A stretch of 64,000 bases of DNA from Sphingobacterium sp. (lineage in GTDB: Bacteria > Bacteroidota > Bacteroidia > Sphingobacteriales > Sphingobacteriaceae): NCBI GenBank assembly GCA_031286695.1, contig JAITTY010000006.1:1291216-1355215 (forward strand). Direction: 5' to 3'. Every line of letters begins with the position of its first letter. The stretch's first letter is position 1. Below the pieces are notes generated by a model. The model was not told the DNA's origin, did not search any database, and worked only from the letters and a program-made list of their open reading frames with translations. This document shows positions 39,830 through 48,607 of the stretch, piece after piece. The translations under genes and the position numbers were made by a program.

Positions 39830-40468
39830 ATGAAAACCAAGTCATTTTTAATCGCTATTGTCTCAAGCTTCCTTTTGCTTGCTTGTAGCACTTCGACTAG
39901 GATAACAGATATCTATAAAAATAGAGATGTGACGCCTAAACAGTACCAAACGATATTCATTATTGCGATGACAAGTCATGCTAAGGCAAAAGATGTCATT
40001 GAATCTAATTTGGCCCAAGCAGCTTCCATGCACGGCTATAAAGCAATTAAAAGTACAGATGTTTTTAAAAAGACATTCACTAAAGACGAAAGCCAAAACA
40101 AGGATTTGGTGATGAAAACCGTACGTGATCTGAATGCTGATGCAATTTTCACAGTTACATTGATCGACAAAACCAGTGAAACCCGATATGTACCTGGAAG
40201 CGGTCCATATATGCCATATCCCACCTTTGGATGGTATGGTAATTTTTGGAGTTACTATTCCCATTGGTATCCGATTGCCTACAATCCAGGCTATTACACC
40301 ACTGATAAAATGTATTATCTCGAAAGCAATTTATATGATGTAAGCTCTGAACAGTTGCTTTGGAGTGTTCAGTCAGAGACAATTAACCCTTCTAGTCTGG
40401 AGGATTTTTCTAAAAGTTATACGAAAGCACTAGTCAAAGCGCTGGAAAAGGATATGTCCGCTCATTAA
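39830..40468 (+). CDS. Hypothetical lipoprotein, DUF4136-like
   Basis: A 212-residue exported protein with lipobox LLLAC (Cys19). The mature part has the mixed alpha/beta pattern of small Bacteroidota lipoproteins that start with a FIIAMTSHAKAK-type strand and helix, with a Tyr/Pro/Trp-rich insert (about 125-155) and a conserved-looking end (LLWSVQSETINPSSLEDF). It may bind envelope components; the function is unknown. It stands alone, ended by a terminator. Confidence 0.75.
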   Translation: MKTKSFLIAIVSSFLLLACSTSTRITDIYKNRDVTPKQYQTIFIIAMTSHAKAKDVIESNLAQAASMHGYKAIKSTDVFKKTFTKDESQNKDLVMKTVRDLNADAIFTVTLIDKTSETRYVPGSGPYMPYPTFGWYGNFWSYYSHWYPIAYNPGYYTTDKMYYLESNLYDVSSEQLLWSVQSETINPSSLEDFSKSYTKALVKALEKDMSAH

Positions 40469-40488
40469 AATAGATCTGAGCTGTTTTT

Positions 40489-40529
40489 AAAGCTTATAGT
40501 TTCCTCGAAATTATAAGCTTTCTTTTTTT
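40489..40529 (+). terminator. Rho-independent terminator
   Basis: Arms AAAGCTTATA (40489-40498) and TATAAGCTTT (40512-40521) with a 13-base loop, followed by CTTTTTTT. It ends the lipoprotein transcript. Confidence 0.85.
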
Positions 40530-40783
40530 ATTTATCGGCAGCTATAATCCGATAATAGTCCTTGTACATATCAGTTCAGCGACTCGTCAGTTGAAGATAA
40601 GCAATAATTGACGAAAGTTTAAGCACGAGCAGGTTGAGGTTAATAATTAAATTGGTTTAATAGTAGTCTTTTTTTTATCTATTTTATTCATCTTTTACAT
40701 ATTAAAAATATATTTTTAGTATATTAATAAACTAAATTAGCTGTATAGTTGTTATTAAAATGAAGCAGGATAGTTAACATAAG
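40530..40783. other. AT-rich upstream region of the SRPBCC gene
   Basis: Holds a perfect AT-only dyad, TAAAAATA (40703-40710) with TATTTTTA (40711-40718), which could be an operator or chance in this AT-rich stretch. No gene was seen between the terminator and the SRPBCC gene. Confidence 0.35.
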
Positions 40784-41257
40784 ATGAGGTACAAATTATA
40801 CAGAGAACAGCAGTTGACATGTGATCTACATACCGCATGGGATTTTTTTTCTTCTCCCATCAATCTCGCTGAAATAACACCAAAAAAGATTGGCTTTGTG
40901 GTTGTGTCGGATTTCCAAGGGCAGGAAATCGCTGAAGGTATGATCATTGAATATTTGGTGTCTCCTATCCTTAGGATACCGCTGAAATGGAAAACAAGAA
41001 TAACTCAGGTGGAAAAATACGTGAGTTTTACGGATTTTCAAGAAAAGGGGCCTTATAAGTATTGGAATCATTTTCATGAATTTATTCCAAATGAAAATGG
41101 AGTCTTGATGAAGGATACAGTTGACTATGAATTGCCTTTGGGAATTCTTGGAACTATTGCTCACGGCGTTTTTGTTAAAAGGAAGCTTGCGAGTATTTTC
41201 AATTATCGTTATCAGGTATTAGAAGATTTATTTAGCCAAAGTAAAAGCACATCATAG
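40784..41257 (+). CDS. SRPBCC/START-like ligand-binding protein
   Basis: A 157-residue soluble protein of the polyketide-cyclase/START-like fold (opening YREQQLTCDLHTAWDFFSSPINLAEITP, later EKGPYKYWNHFHEF and VDYELPLG). Such proteins bind hydrophobic ligands in a deep pocket; in Bacteroidota the type is often annotated as a cell-division-inhibitor-like SRPBCC protein. The ligand is unknown. The TspO-like gene follows after 79 bases, perhaps in one transcript. Confidence 0.85.
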   Translation: MRYKLYREQQLTCDLHTAWDFFSSPINLAEITPKKIGFVVVSDFQGQEIAEGMIIEYLVSPILRIPLKWKTRITQVEKYVSFTDFQEKGPYKYWNHFHEFIPNENGVLMKDTVDYELPLGILGTIAHGVFVKRKLASIFNYRYQVLEDLFSQSKSTS

Positions 41258-41336
41258 CTATTTTATGACATGTGTACTTATTCTAAAACACTTTGTAGAG
41301 TGGATGTTTAAGAAAATATAATTAGATGCGAGCACG

Positions 41337-42104
41337 ATGAAAAAGGTATATCAAATAGTTAATGGAATTGCATTAGTGATAACGGTCATTATTAATTACC
41401 TATCCAATACGGGAATTTTTAATGGGGAGACCATGGCAACGATATCTGCCAAATACCAGAATTTATTTACACCTTCTGGTTATGCATTTTCAATCTGGGG
41501 CATTATATATTTAGGTTTGATGGGCTTTGTTGTATATTATGGCCCCTTTGCCAAGCAAACAGCGGAAAAAGATAAAGTCACACTAAATATTGGATGGTGG
41601 TTCTTAATTTCTTGTCTAACAAACAGCTTATGGGTAATTGCTTGGTTATACGATTATACCTTTTGGACAATTTTATTGATGGTCCTACTTTTTGTTTCAC
41701 TGTTAAAAATCATTCAGCTTACCTGTGATGTAAATAATTCTACAGTGAGCACTGCTGTTTTTTTTAAACTGCCTTTTAGTATGTATGCGGGCTGGATTTC
41801 TGTTGCTCTGATTGCTGATATTGCAGCTTATTTAACAAAGATCGGTTGGAGTGGTTTTGGAATTTCCGATACAATTTGGACCCTTATAATGTTTGTTATT
41901 GCGCTACTAATTCACCTATTTATGATCTGGAGACGTCGTATGCCCATGTTTGCACTTGTGGCAGTCTGGGCTTTAATCGCTATTGCTGTTGCTAATAAGG
42001 TAGCTAATGGCACTGTTTATACAGGAGCTCTGATTGCGGCAGTTATTGTTTTGCTCAATGTGATTGTATTTTATATCCAATACCCGAAGAGCTTACTGAA
42101 TTGA
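41337..42104 (+). CDS. TspO/MBR-related membrane protein
   Basis: A 255-residue protein with 7-8 hydrophobic helices, rich in Trp. The segment FTPSGYAFSIWGIIYLGL is the hallmark of distant TspO/MBR (tryptophan-rich sensory protein) relatives, which are longer than the five-helix TspO. Members bind porphyrins or steroids, but this long subgroup has no settled role. Confidence 0.75.
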   Translation: MKKVYQIVNGIALVITVIINYLSNTGIFNGETMATISAKYQNLFTPSGYAFSIWGIIYLGLMGFVVYYGPFAKQTAEKDKVTLNIGWWFLISCLTNSLWVIAWLYDYTFWTILLMVLLFVSLLKIIQLTCDVNNSTVSTAVFFKLPFSMYAGWISVALIADIAAYLTKIGWSGFGISDTIWTLIMFVIALLIHLFMIWRRRMPMFALVAVWALIAIAVANKVANGTVYTGALIAAVIVLLNVIVFYIQYPKSLLN

Positions 42105-42205
42105 AATGTTTAATATGAGAGAAAGGAAAATATTGAAATTTCCCAATTCTTTCCCAAATTGATGTATAAGTTTAGGTTATTATAACATTTTAAAACTTAA
42201 ATCAT

Positions 42206-42415
42206 ATGGTTAATTGGAATTTAATAGCTGGGTTGGATAGGGAATTTTCTTCACAGGATATCAGACGTAATATTTTGACTTATATCATTCAAAATTATCC
42301 TGCAACTCAGATTGACTTTATTGAAAAAGATCAGCATTCTTATAGAATAGATATTAGGGGTGGAGATTCTCTTATTTTCAATTTTAAAGGACAATTTGTG
42401 AGAGCAGTTAATTAG
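42206..42415 (+). CDS. Hypothetical 69-residue protein
   Basis: Not recognised. A helix (about 15-30) is followed by strands (IDFIEKDQHSYRIDIRGGDSLIFNF), somewhat like a PepSY-type half domain. It has no signal peptide or membrane helix. A terminator-like hairpin follows at 42508, in agreement with a real transcript. Confidence 0.55.
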   Translation: MVNWNLIAGLDREFSSQDIRRNILTYIIQNYPATQIDFIEKDQHSYRIDIRGGDSLIFNFKGQFVRAVN

Positions 42416-42507
42416 GACGGAATCTAACGATGATATTGGCAAATTTTTCCTAAAAATAGGGGATGAGCTAAATCGGATCATTTAATTGCATTTTCTTTAA
42501 TAGGTTT

Positions 42508-42556
42508 ATTAGCTATGTCAGAAAGAAAAAGACGTAGCTAATTTCTTGTTTCTCAT
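42508..42556 (+). terminator. Probable terminator after the 69-residue gene
   Basis: Arms ATTAGCTATGTC (42508-42519) and GACGTAGCTAAT (42531-42542) pair with a single G-T wobble around a purine-rich loop, followed by TTTCTTGTTTCTC. Confidence 0.65.
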
Positions 42557-42589
42557 ATTTTCTCAGCGGGGTGCTGGCGCGGTTTTATA

Positions 42590-44014
42590 CTATTCTTCCG
42601 CAGCAATTGTGTTTATTATTTTTGTTGGTATGCCTTTTTCATTATAGTAGATCCGCTTTTTGGTTTGATAATTATCTATACTTTTTAGTTTCCCGGTTTC
42701 TAAGTTATATATGCTCCATTTACCAGTTTTTTTTCCCTGTCTGTAAACGCCTGTTTTGAGCAATCTTCCTTTTTTATCATACCAATACCATCGGTTGCTT
42801 TTAACACCGTTAGCATACTGTCCTTTGATTTCTATTTGCCCATTCATGTAATACCATGTCCAATGATTTACTTGGTTGCCTTGATCGTTATAATTCCCTT
42901 CTGTCTGCAATTGGCCGTTTTCATAATACCATTGCCATTTTCCAATACTGTTATTTCCCTTCGAAATTCCCTGATTTTTTAATTGTCCATTTTCGTGATA
43001 ATACTTCCATTCGCCAATTTTATTGCCCTCGAGCATGACTCCAATTGCTTGCAAGTTTCCGTTTTCGTAATAATACTTCCATTCGCCCGATGTTTTTCCA
43101 TTTTCATAATTGGCAACATTCATTAGCTTTTTGTTGGCATAATACCATGTCCACTCGCCGGTTTTTAAGCTGTCTTTCATTTCTCCAACACAGCGTAATT
43201 GACCGCTATCGTAATACTCCATCAATAAGCCTTTTTCCTCATTGTCTACAAAGTTTTTAACAGCTCGGATTTTTCCATCTTCACTATACCATTTCCATTC
43301 ACCAGTTTTTCCCCCATGTGCATACTGACCGATAACGGCGGGAGATCCATTTGTATTATAATACATATAGGGACCATCATCTTTATCGTCGAGATAATTT
43401 CGGAATCCCTGTAAGGTTCCATTTTCTGTATAAAATTTCCATTCTCCTGTTTTTGCGGCCATTTTATATTGTCCCATAGACCGTAGCTGTCCATTCTCAT
43501 AATAAACTTTCCATTCTCCGGATTTTTTACCCGCTACGTATGCTTCGCTTTTTTCCAATTGACCGTTGGGAAAGTAAAATTTCCATTCTCCGATCGGTTT
43601 ACCATCGATAAGATGCCCAATCTTACTCAATTGTCCATCTTCGTGATAGCCTTGCCAAAGGCCGGTTTCCAGGTCGTTTTTGTATTTTCCACTTGCATAC
43701 AGCTGTCCACTTTTATAAAATTCTTTTGACCATCCGTATCTTTTTCCTTTTTTATAGTTGGAAATAATTTCAGGAGAGCCGTTTTCGTAAAACCCTTTCC
43801 ACTGTCTTTCTAGGCAATCTTTTTTGTATCGTCCGACATATTTTACATTTCCATTCGGGTAATAGTATAGCCATTTGCCCGTCTTTAGACCATTTTTATC
43901 CCATTGGCCTTTTTGCTTTAAGCTGTCGTTTTCTATCATTACTTTGTGTGCTGATTGCGCGTGAATGACCCTATGGAAATTTAGCAACAATAGAAATAGA
44001 ATGATATTTTTCAT
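42590..44014 (-). CDS. Secreted MORN-2 repeat protein with 17 tandem repeats
   Basis: A 474-residue exported protein. Signal peptide (1-19, ending IHAQ), then about 17 consecutive repeats of 23-24 residues of the form GEWKxYYENGQLxxxGxYxxG, and a short tail. This is the MORN-2/YwqK type; automatic annotation often calls it a YwqK antitoxin, which the sequence does not support since there is no partner toxin gene. The repeats build a long beta-hairpin ribbon that may bind surfaces or partners. The repeat is also visible in the DNA at about 69-72 base spacing, so copy number may vary by recombination. Confidence 0.87.
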   Translation of the reverse strand: MKNIILFLLLLNFHRVIHAQSAHKVMIENDSLKQKGQWDKNGLKTGKWLYYYPNGNVKYVGRYKKDCLERQWKGFYENGSPEIISNYKKGKRYGWSKEFYKSGQLYASGKYKNDLETGLWQGYHEDGQLSKIGHLIDGKPIGEWKFYFPNGQLEKSEAYVAGKKSGEWKVYYENGQLRSMGQYKMAAKTGEWKFYTENGTLQGFRNYLDDKDDGPYMYYNTNGSPAVIGQYAHGGKTGEWKWYSEDGKIRAVKNFVDNEEKGLLMEYYDSGQLRCVGEMKDSLKTGEWTWYYANKKLMNVANYENGKTSGEWKYYYENGNLQAIGVMLEGNKIGEWKYYHENGQLKNQGISKGNNSIGKWQWYYENGQLQTEGNYNDQGNQVNHWTWYYMNGQIEIKGQYANGVKSNRWYWYDKKGRLLKTGVYRQGKKTGKWSIYNLETGKLKSIDNYQTKKRIYYNEKGIPTKIINTIAAEE

Positions 44015-44182
44015 AGCTTTTTATTTATGGTACTTCATTTTAATGGTACTTCATCCGCTGTCAAGGATGGTGTTGAACTGAAAATTTTTATTATTTACGC
44101 CACATGAAGATCAGATTTTTTCGATGGTTTTCCCGCATTGATTTATATTCGATGGCTACTATTTATTATTCGATATGTTCTG

Positions 44183-44217
44183 AAAAAAGTATACCCTTCG
44201 TTTTGGACGAAGGGTAT
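44183..44217 (-). terminator. Terminator of the DHFR-like gene
   Basis: Arms ATACCCTTCGT (44191-44201) and ACGAAGGGTAT (44207-44217) form an 11-base-pair stem; read leftward it is followed by ACTTTTTT. It lies about 77 bases after the stop of the gene at 44294. Confidence 0.88.
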
Positions 44218-44293
44218 CGAATTACCTATGCATTGCTGACTTCTTAAGTTATCTGTCAGAGCTGATTAGAAGACATGTACCTGGCATTGCTGA

Positions 44294-44824
44294 TCATTTT
44301 TTAACGTAGTGTAATTTCACCAGCCCGGTTTCAAATGTCTTCGTCGTTATTAGTTTAAGTAGCTGCTCGGGTCTTCCTTCCTGGAAAAGTCTTGTTCCAT
44401 CGCCCAGTAGGGTTGGTATGACAGAAATTATCAACTCGTCTATTACATCATGCTTCAGCAATTCATTGATGATCTCGGCTCCGCCGTCACAATAAATATT
44501 TTTCCCTTTTCCGGATTTTAGTTCTGAAATTAAATTGACCAGATCTCCGGAATAGAAAATCGTTCTGCCTATATGGGGCCTTGCTGTTCTTGTGATCACA
44601 TATACATCCCGTTGTCCGTTGTCATAGTGGGATGCGCCAACATTTTTAAGTACATATTCATAAGTCTTTCTACCAACAATTAGGGTGTCAATCGTGTCTA
44701 TAAAATCCGAATAACCGTAATCTTCTCCTTCTTTTTCAACCATGTTTAGAAAACTGAGGTCGTCATTGGGTTTTGCAATGTAACCATCTACACTCATGGC
44801 AATAAAAACTGATAATTTTCGCAT
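44294..44824 (-). CDS. Dihydrofolate reductase-family protein (RibD C-terminal type)
   Basis: A 176-residue NADPH-binding fold. MRKLSVFIAMSVDGYIAKP at the start, LIVGRKTYEYVL (about 47-58) and DGGAEIINELL (near 118) are typical of the RibD-C/YyaP group rather than of true folate DHFR. The substrate is unknown. An AraC-type regulator gene lies upstream on the same strand (73-base gap) and may control it. Confidence 0.88.
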   Translation of the reverse strand: MRKLSVFIAMSVDGYIAKPNDDLSFLNMVEKEGEDYGYSDFIDTIDTLIVGRKTYEYVLKNVGASHYDNGQRDVYVITRTARPHIGRTIFYSGDLVNLISELKSGKGKNIYCDGGAEIINELLKHDVIDELIISVIPTLLGDGTRLFQEGRPEQLLKLITTKTFETGLVKLHYVKK

Positions 44825-44897
44825 TTTTTTAAATGTTTGAATTTTTCTATAAAGTTAGCTTTAGATAAGCAAAAGGCTTTGGAAAAATACGACAATA

Positions 44898-45635
44898 TTA
44901 AATTTGTGAAGGAACCATTCCGGTATTTTTCTTTATATCATTGCTGAGGTGGGCCTGATCATAATAACCGCACTCGAAAGCAATATCCGATAAGTTCTGT
45001 TTTCCATCTGAATTTCTGATGATGCTAAGTGCATGCTGAAAACGTATAATATTAACGTATTCTTTGGGAGACATACCAATATATTTCTTAAAACCTCTTT
45101 CAAGCTGTCTTACGGTAGTAAAGTTACGTTTCGACAGCTCAAAGATACCAATCTGCCCATCCGCTGCATGTATATCATTGATGACTCTTTGTAATGGATT
45201 GGCTCTGTTTATTATTTTCTCTGAATAAAATCTGTTAAAATAATCTATTGGGTGATGAAGAACTTGATCAAGCTCAAATGAATTGGATTTTTCAAATTCA
45301 ATCGTATCATTGACTAATACGTGTTGCGGTTCATATTTATAGAAATTAGCAAGAGCTCCGGGTTTGAAACATACACCCCATAAATGGGTCCCGCCTTCAA
45401 TGAAGCTATCTTTGAAGGAGGTCATTGCGCCGACCACATAGGTTTTACCGAATTGGAGAGAAAGGGAACCATTGTCGGTTAAACAGTTATCTCCCATATT
45501 CATGACTATACCTGCACAGCCATCAGGGAAGACACGCTCATATTGTCGCCCCAATTCATGGCTTCCTTTTAGTTCCCAATAAAAATCTATCAAGGGTTCC
45601 AATGCTTTATGTGGTTTCGTTTTTTTATACTCCAT
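44898..45635 (-). CDS. AraC-family transcriptional regulator
   Basis: A 245-residue regulator. The N-terminal half (about 1-135) is the DUF6597-type sensor domain (YWELKG, FPDGCAGIVMNMGD, WGVCFKPGALANFYK) and the C-terminal half (about 150-245) is the double helix-turn-helix AraC domain with RQLERGFKKYIGMSPKEYVNIIRFQ and GYYDQAHLSNDIKKNTGMVPSQ. It is probably the regulator of the DHFR-like gene 73 bases downstream. Confidence 0.92.
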   Translation of the reverse strand: MEYKKTKPHKALEPLIDFYWELKGSHELGRQYERVFPDGCAGIVMNMGDNCLTDNGSLSLQFGKTYVVGAMTSFKDSFIEGGTHLWGVCFKPGALANFYKYEPQHVLVNDTIEFEKSNSFELDQVLHHPIDYFNRFYSEKIINRANPLQRVINDIHAADGQIGIFELSKRNFTTVRQLERGFKKYIGMSPKEYVNIIRFQHALSIIRNSDGKQNLSDIAFECGYYDQAHLSNDIKKNTGMVPSQI

Positions 45636-46114
45636 TTACATCAACAATTTACCATGCCAGCTGTTTCTCCGGTCGCCTTGCTTTCTGATTGAACTTATCG
45701 GCTGTAATTACCTGCAATATGAAAAAATAAAATGATATTTTTTATATAGAAATTTTTGAAAGGAGAGATTTAAGGTTATCTTATAGTTCACATGTGCCGC
45801 TCCTGTTGATTACTATTTTTAGCTTCTTTTTGGACGCATCAAGCACACTTGTAGCACCCTTAAAGCACATTTTGCTTTGTGTGTCAACAGTGCTATATCC
45901 GTGCTTTATCTGCACTATATCTCTACTGGAACCTTGTAGGTGCGATCATCCCCTCTAGGAGGGGGACCAAAAACACTATGGTTATTAATTTAAGTTAAAA
46001 AACCTTGTGTGTAAAAAACGTGTTTGCCCTCCAATTTGGGGCAGCAAATCCTCGAAGCGGATGGAAATGTAAACTTCAGCAAGCAGAAGTTTTTCGAAGA
46101 GCATTTCAAATACA
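45636..46114. other. Long gene-free region with periodic repeat array
   Basis: It contains the 11-nt periodic array (45842-45940), a CCCCTC/GAGGGG hairpin (45950-45964), and a hairpin AAACTTC/GAAGTTT (46071-46092) that may end the GAF gene on the minus strand. A short plus-strand ORF from 46024 was judged not to be a gene. Confidence 0.5.
45842..45940. repeat. 11-nt periodic GCAC/GTGC array
   Basis: AGCAC occurs at 45842, 45853 and 45864, exactly 11 bases apart. After two units without it, its complement-oriented form GTGCT occurs at 45890 and 45901, again 11 bases apart, and TGCAC follows at 45911. Spacers are T/A-rich pyrimidine-biased words such as ACTTGT, CCTTAA, ATATCC, TTATCT. The array is degenerate, non-coding in all frames, and changes orientation near its centre. 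A period close to one DNA helical turn would place every unit on one face of the helix. Confidence 0.6.
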
Positions 46115-48439
46115 TCACTGATTGCCGGAGAAGCCTACACGGACCGCTTTCAGGCCGATCAGACCTTGTAAGTCTTCCACCTCAAACTGCTCAATTTCGG
46201 TGTTCAATAATCCCTTGTGCTGTAATAGGTTGATGTAGCCTAGGTATTCAGTCTCTTCATGTACATTGGAATAGACGATGACCAATTTACCTTTTTGTGT
46301 GATGCGCTCTGTAGAGCCTTTGATCTTGGCTTTATCAATGCGTTTCTTGGCAATCTCGTAGCGTACATTGTAGGAGCCATCGATATCAAACTGCTTCTCG
46401 TCCATGCGAAAGCGGATGGAAATAGGCGTTGCAAAGACCAATACGAGGGAGGTCACCTCTAGCTGATGTGGTAGGGAGGGCTGGAGCTGTCTAAACTCAA
46501 GTTCCATCGCACACATAACCTGCAGTTGCCACAGCCGTAAATTACGTAGGTAGTAGAGCTCAAAATTACGACCGGGTGCGATGGAAGCGCCGATATACAT
46601 ATTGTGCTCGATACCGTCTGTCTTGTAGCGCTCGTAGTAATGTGGAAAGTATTCTTGAGCTTCCACCTGCTTTTCGTCGAGGATAGCCACCAGCTTTTTG
46701 TTGATTAGCGTGATGGAGTTGTCATAATCCTGCCGCGCTTCATAAAAACCACCGATAGCCTGGTTGATCCGCTCAAAATAGCGGTCGATTGCCGCATTGG
46801 CGACGTTATTTTTGTTATTTTTCCTGAAATTCTCCAGAATAGGGTGAATATCCTGGTTAAAATAATCGAGCATGAGCTGTTCGGTATCGGTCAGCAGCGC
46901 TTGCTGCAGCGTCGTCAGGTTTCTTTCCAGGTCGAAGATCTTCTGCTCAAATAGGGGTAATTGCTGCGTTTGGTTGACCGCGTTGAACAATTCGATCAAA
47001 TCCTTGCTCTGATTGATCAGATCTTGCCGGATGGCCTGATTACGGGACTCGGAGGAACCCTGTACGTCGATTTGTCCATAGAGCGGATAAACATGGTCAA
47101 AGACGATTTCCTGCAGGGCATAGTCTTTCCCAAAGGCGCGGTCGTTGAGGAAATGGATGGCTTCTTCCTGAAACCGCCACTTGACACTCGGGTGGATAGC
47201 GGTATATTCCCGTTGGATCACCGCTTCGATCTGGTTTTCAGTTTCGGAAAATGCTTTCGAGACCTTATCCTTTATAAAGGGCAAGATGAAATTGAGCTTG
47301 TTGGCATTGACCGAATTAAGTTCCCGCACCTTTGATGAGGACATTTCCAGTAGACCCAGCACTTTGTCGCCTTCGATCAGGGGAACAAAAATAAAGCTCT
47401 TCACCTGTTGCTGCTTAAGCTTATTGATAAAATAAGCCTGCTTTGGATCACCCATCGGCAGCTTGTCAATATCCGGTACAACAAGGTATTCGTCCTTGGT
47501 GAGCAGGCTCTCCAAGGCCTCGCTGCAGAGCATGTTTTCACATTCCTCGATGGTAGAATCGTAAAGCAGATGACTGTACAGCTGTTTTTCGACAATGCGT
47601 AAGTTGTACTCGTTCCTGACCTTCTCAAAGGAGGTTAATCCGATCCGCAGATCATTTATTTTATAGATCGACCTGAAAATACTTTCTATTTCTGCCAGTT
47701 GCACAGCGCTCTTTTCGCGCAGCAGATTACTCTTGAAGCTGGATACCGCATTTTCAATGGTGGCATCAAAGAGTGTCATAATGGAAAAGCCTTTTAGGAT
47801 CCAGCTCTGCTCAGGAAATTTGGACTTCCAGAGGGCAATATCCGAAAAGTTGTCGACCAATTCGGTAATATCTTCGGCCGAAAGCTCGAGCGCCCGTTCT
47901 GTAGGAAGGACATCGATAAAATCGGCATTGAATAAGACGCGGTAATGATGGATGATATTATTCTTGTCTGGTATATCCAAAAAGAGCGGTGCATCCATGG
48001 CGTCCACCTTATAGCCATAATATTGACTGATAATGACGCAGCAATTGAGAATATAATAGGTATCGGGCGAGATGTCGCGCAAACTAAATTCATAGTGATC
48101 GCCGGCATCCTGTAATATTTTTTCCAGTCTTGCGGTATGGTTGAACGTATAGAGATGGAAGGGAATGCTAATGGCCTTGATCTCATTATGTGTCAGTGAA
48201 CTTGGAAACAGGTCGGCCAGCAGCACCTTAATTATAGGTTCATAGCGCTGTAGGTCCTCGGCTTTTTGGACCCCATCGATAAGTTCGGGATATTTGCTGA
48301 TTTCTTCCAGTAGCGATCGGGCATAGGTGGCCTGAAAGCCAACCGGCGACAAGGCCGCTGCTTCAAAGGATGGTATAATCTTATGAAAAGCGATCAGGGT
48401 TTTAAACGGACTGGAATCAAAGGCGAAATTAAACTGCAT
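46115..48439 (-). CDS. Large GAF-domain protein of unknown role
   Basis: A 774-residue soluble protein. The N-terminal 230 residues are helical and unrecognised; a GAF-like domain lies at about 260-410 (with YLVVPDIDKLP and VKSFIFVPLIEGDKVLGLLEMSS, the typical core strands). The rest (410-774) is helical, then mixed, and unrecognised, ending with a beta-rich part. No kinase, cyclase or HTH was seen, so the output is unknown. Base composition is higher in GC than in the genes at 36-45 kb. No operon partner is visible; the neighbour upstream is the fasciclin/TIG lipoprotein 168 bases away. Confidence 0.75.
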   Translation of the reverse strand: MQFNFAFDSSPFKTLIAFHKIIPSFEAAALSPVGFQATYARSLLEEISKYPELIDGVQKAEDLQRYEPIIKVLLADLFPSSLTHNEIKAISIPFHLYTFNHTARLEKILQDAGDHYEFSLRDISPDTYYILNCCVIISQYYGYKVDAMDAPLFLDIPDKNNIIHHYRVLFNADFIDVLPTERALELSAEDITELVDNFSDIALWKSKFPEQSWILKGFSIMTLFDATIENAVSSFKSNLLREKSAVQLAEIESIFRSIYKINDLRIGLTSFEKVRNEYNLRIVEKQLYSHLLYDSTIEECENMLCSEALESLLTKDEYLVVPDIDKLPMGDPKQAYFINKLKQQQVKSFIFVPLIEGDKVLGLLEMSSSKVRELNSVNANKLNFILPFIKDKVSKAFSETENQIEAVIQREYTAIHPSVKWRFQEEAIHFLNDRAFGKDYALQEIVFDHVYPLYGQIDVQGSSESRNQAIRQDLINQSKDLIELFNAVNQTQQLPLFEQKIFDLERNLTTLQQALLTDTEQLMLDYFNQDIHPILENFRKNNKNNVANAAIDRYFERINQAIGGFYEARQDYDNSITLINKKLVAILDEKQVEAQEYFPHYYERYKTDGIEHNMYIGASIAPGRNFELYYLRNLRLWQLQVMCAMELEFRQLQPSLPHQLEVTSLVLVFATPISIRFRMDEKQFDIDGSYNVRYEIAKKRIDKAKIKGSTERITQKGKLVIVYSNVHEETEYLGYINLLQHKGLLNTEIEQFEVEDLQGLIGLKAVRVGFSGNQ

Positions 48440-48502
48440 AATGGTTTTTCCCGACTAAATTAGATTATTGCTGGAAGATGTACAAAAATATAAAATAATT
48501 GG

Positions 48503-48551
48503 CGAAAAGAAAATCCAAAGCGGACGGATGAAAACGTCGCGCTTTGGATTT
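48503..48551 (-). terminator. Terminator of the fasciclin/TIG lipoprotein gene
   Basis: Arms AAATCCAAAGCG (48511-48522) and CGCTTTGGATTT (48540-48551) pair perfectly over 12 bases; read leftward the stem runs into TTTTCTTTTC. Confidence 0.85.
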
Positions 48552-48607
48552 CGGGTAGTACAGTTTTATTGGATGCCGTTATTTGTATCCCCTTATTTTG
48601 TATACTG

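Noticed and set aside
42640-43980. Mobile-element repeats within 42.6-44.0 kb
   Set aside because: The DNA repetition is explained by in-frame MORN repeats of one gene.
42590-44014. YwqK-family antitoxin of a toxin-antitoxin system
   Set aside because: Only the MORN-2 repeats support the name; the protein has a signal peptide and no toxin gene is beside it.
45842-45940. CRISPR array
   Set aside because: Units are 11 bases, degenerate, lack long identical repeats and unique spacers, and no cas gene is near.
46024-46233. 69-codon plus-strand ORF at the right end of the periodic-array region
   Set aside because: It runs across the 3' end of the GAF gene on the other strand, has no family likeness and covers a hairpin; better explained as chance.
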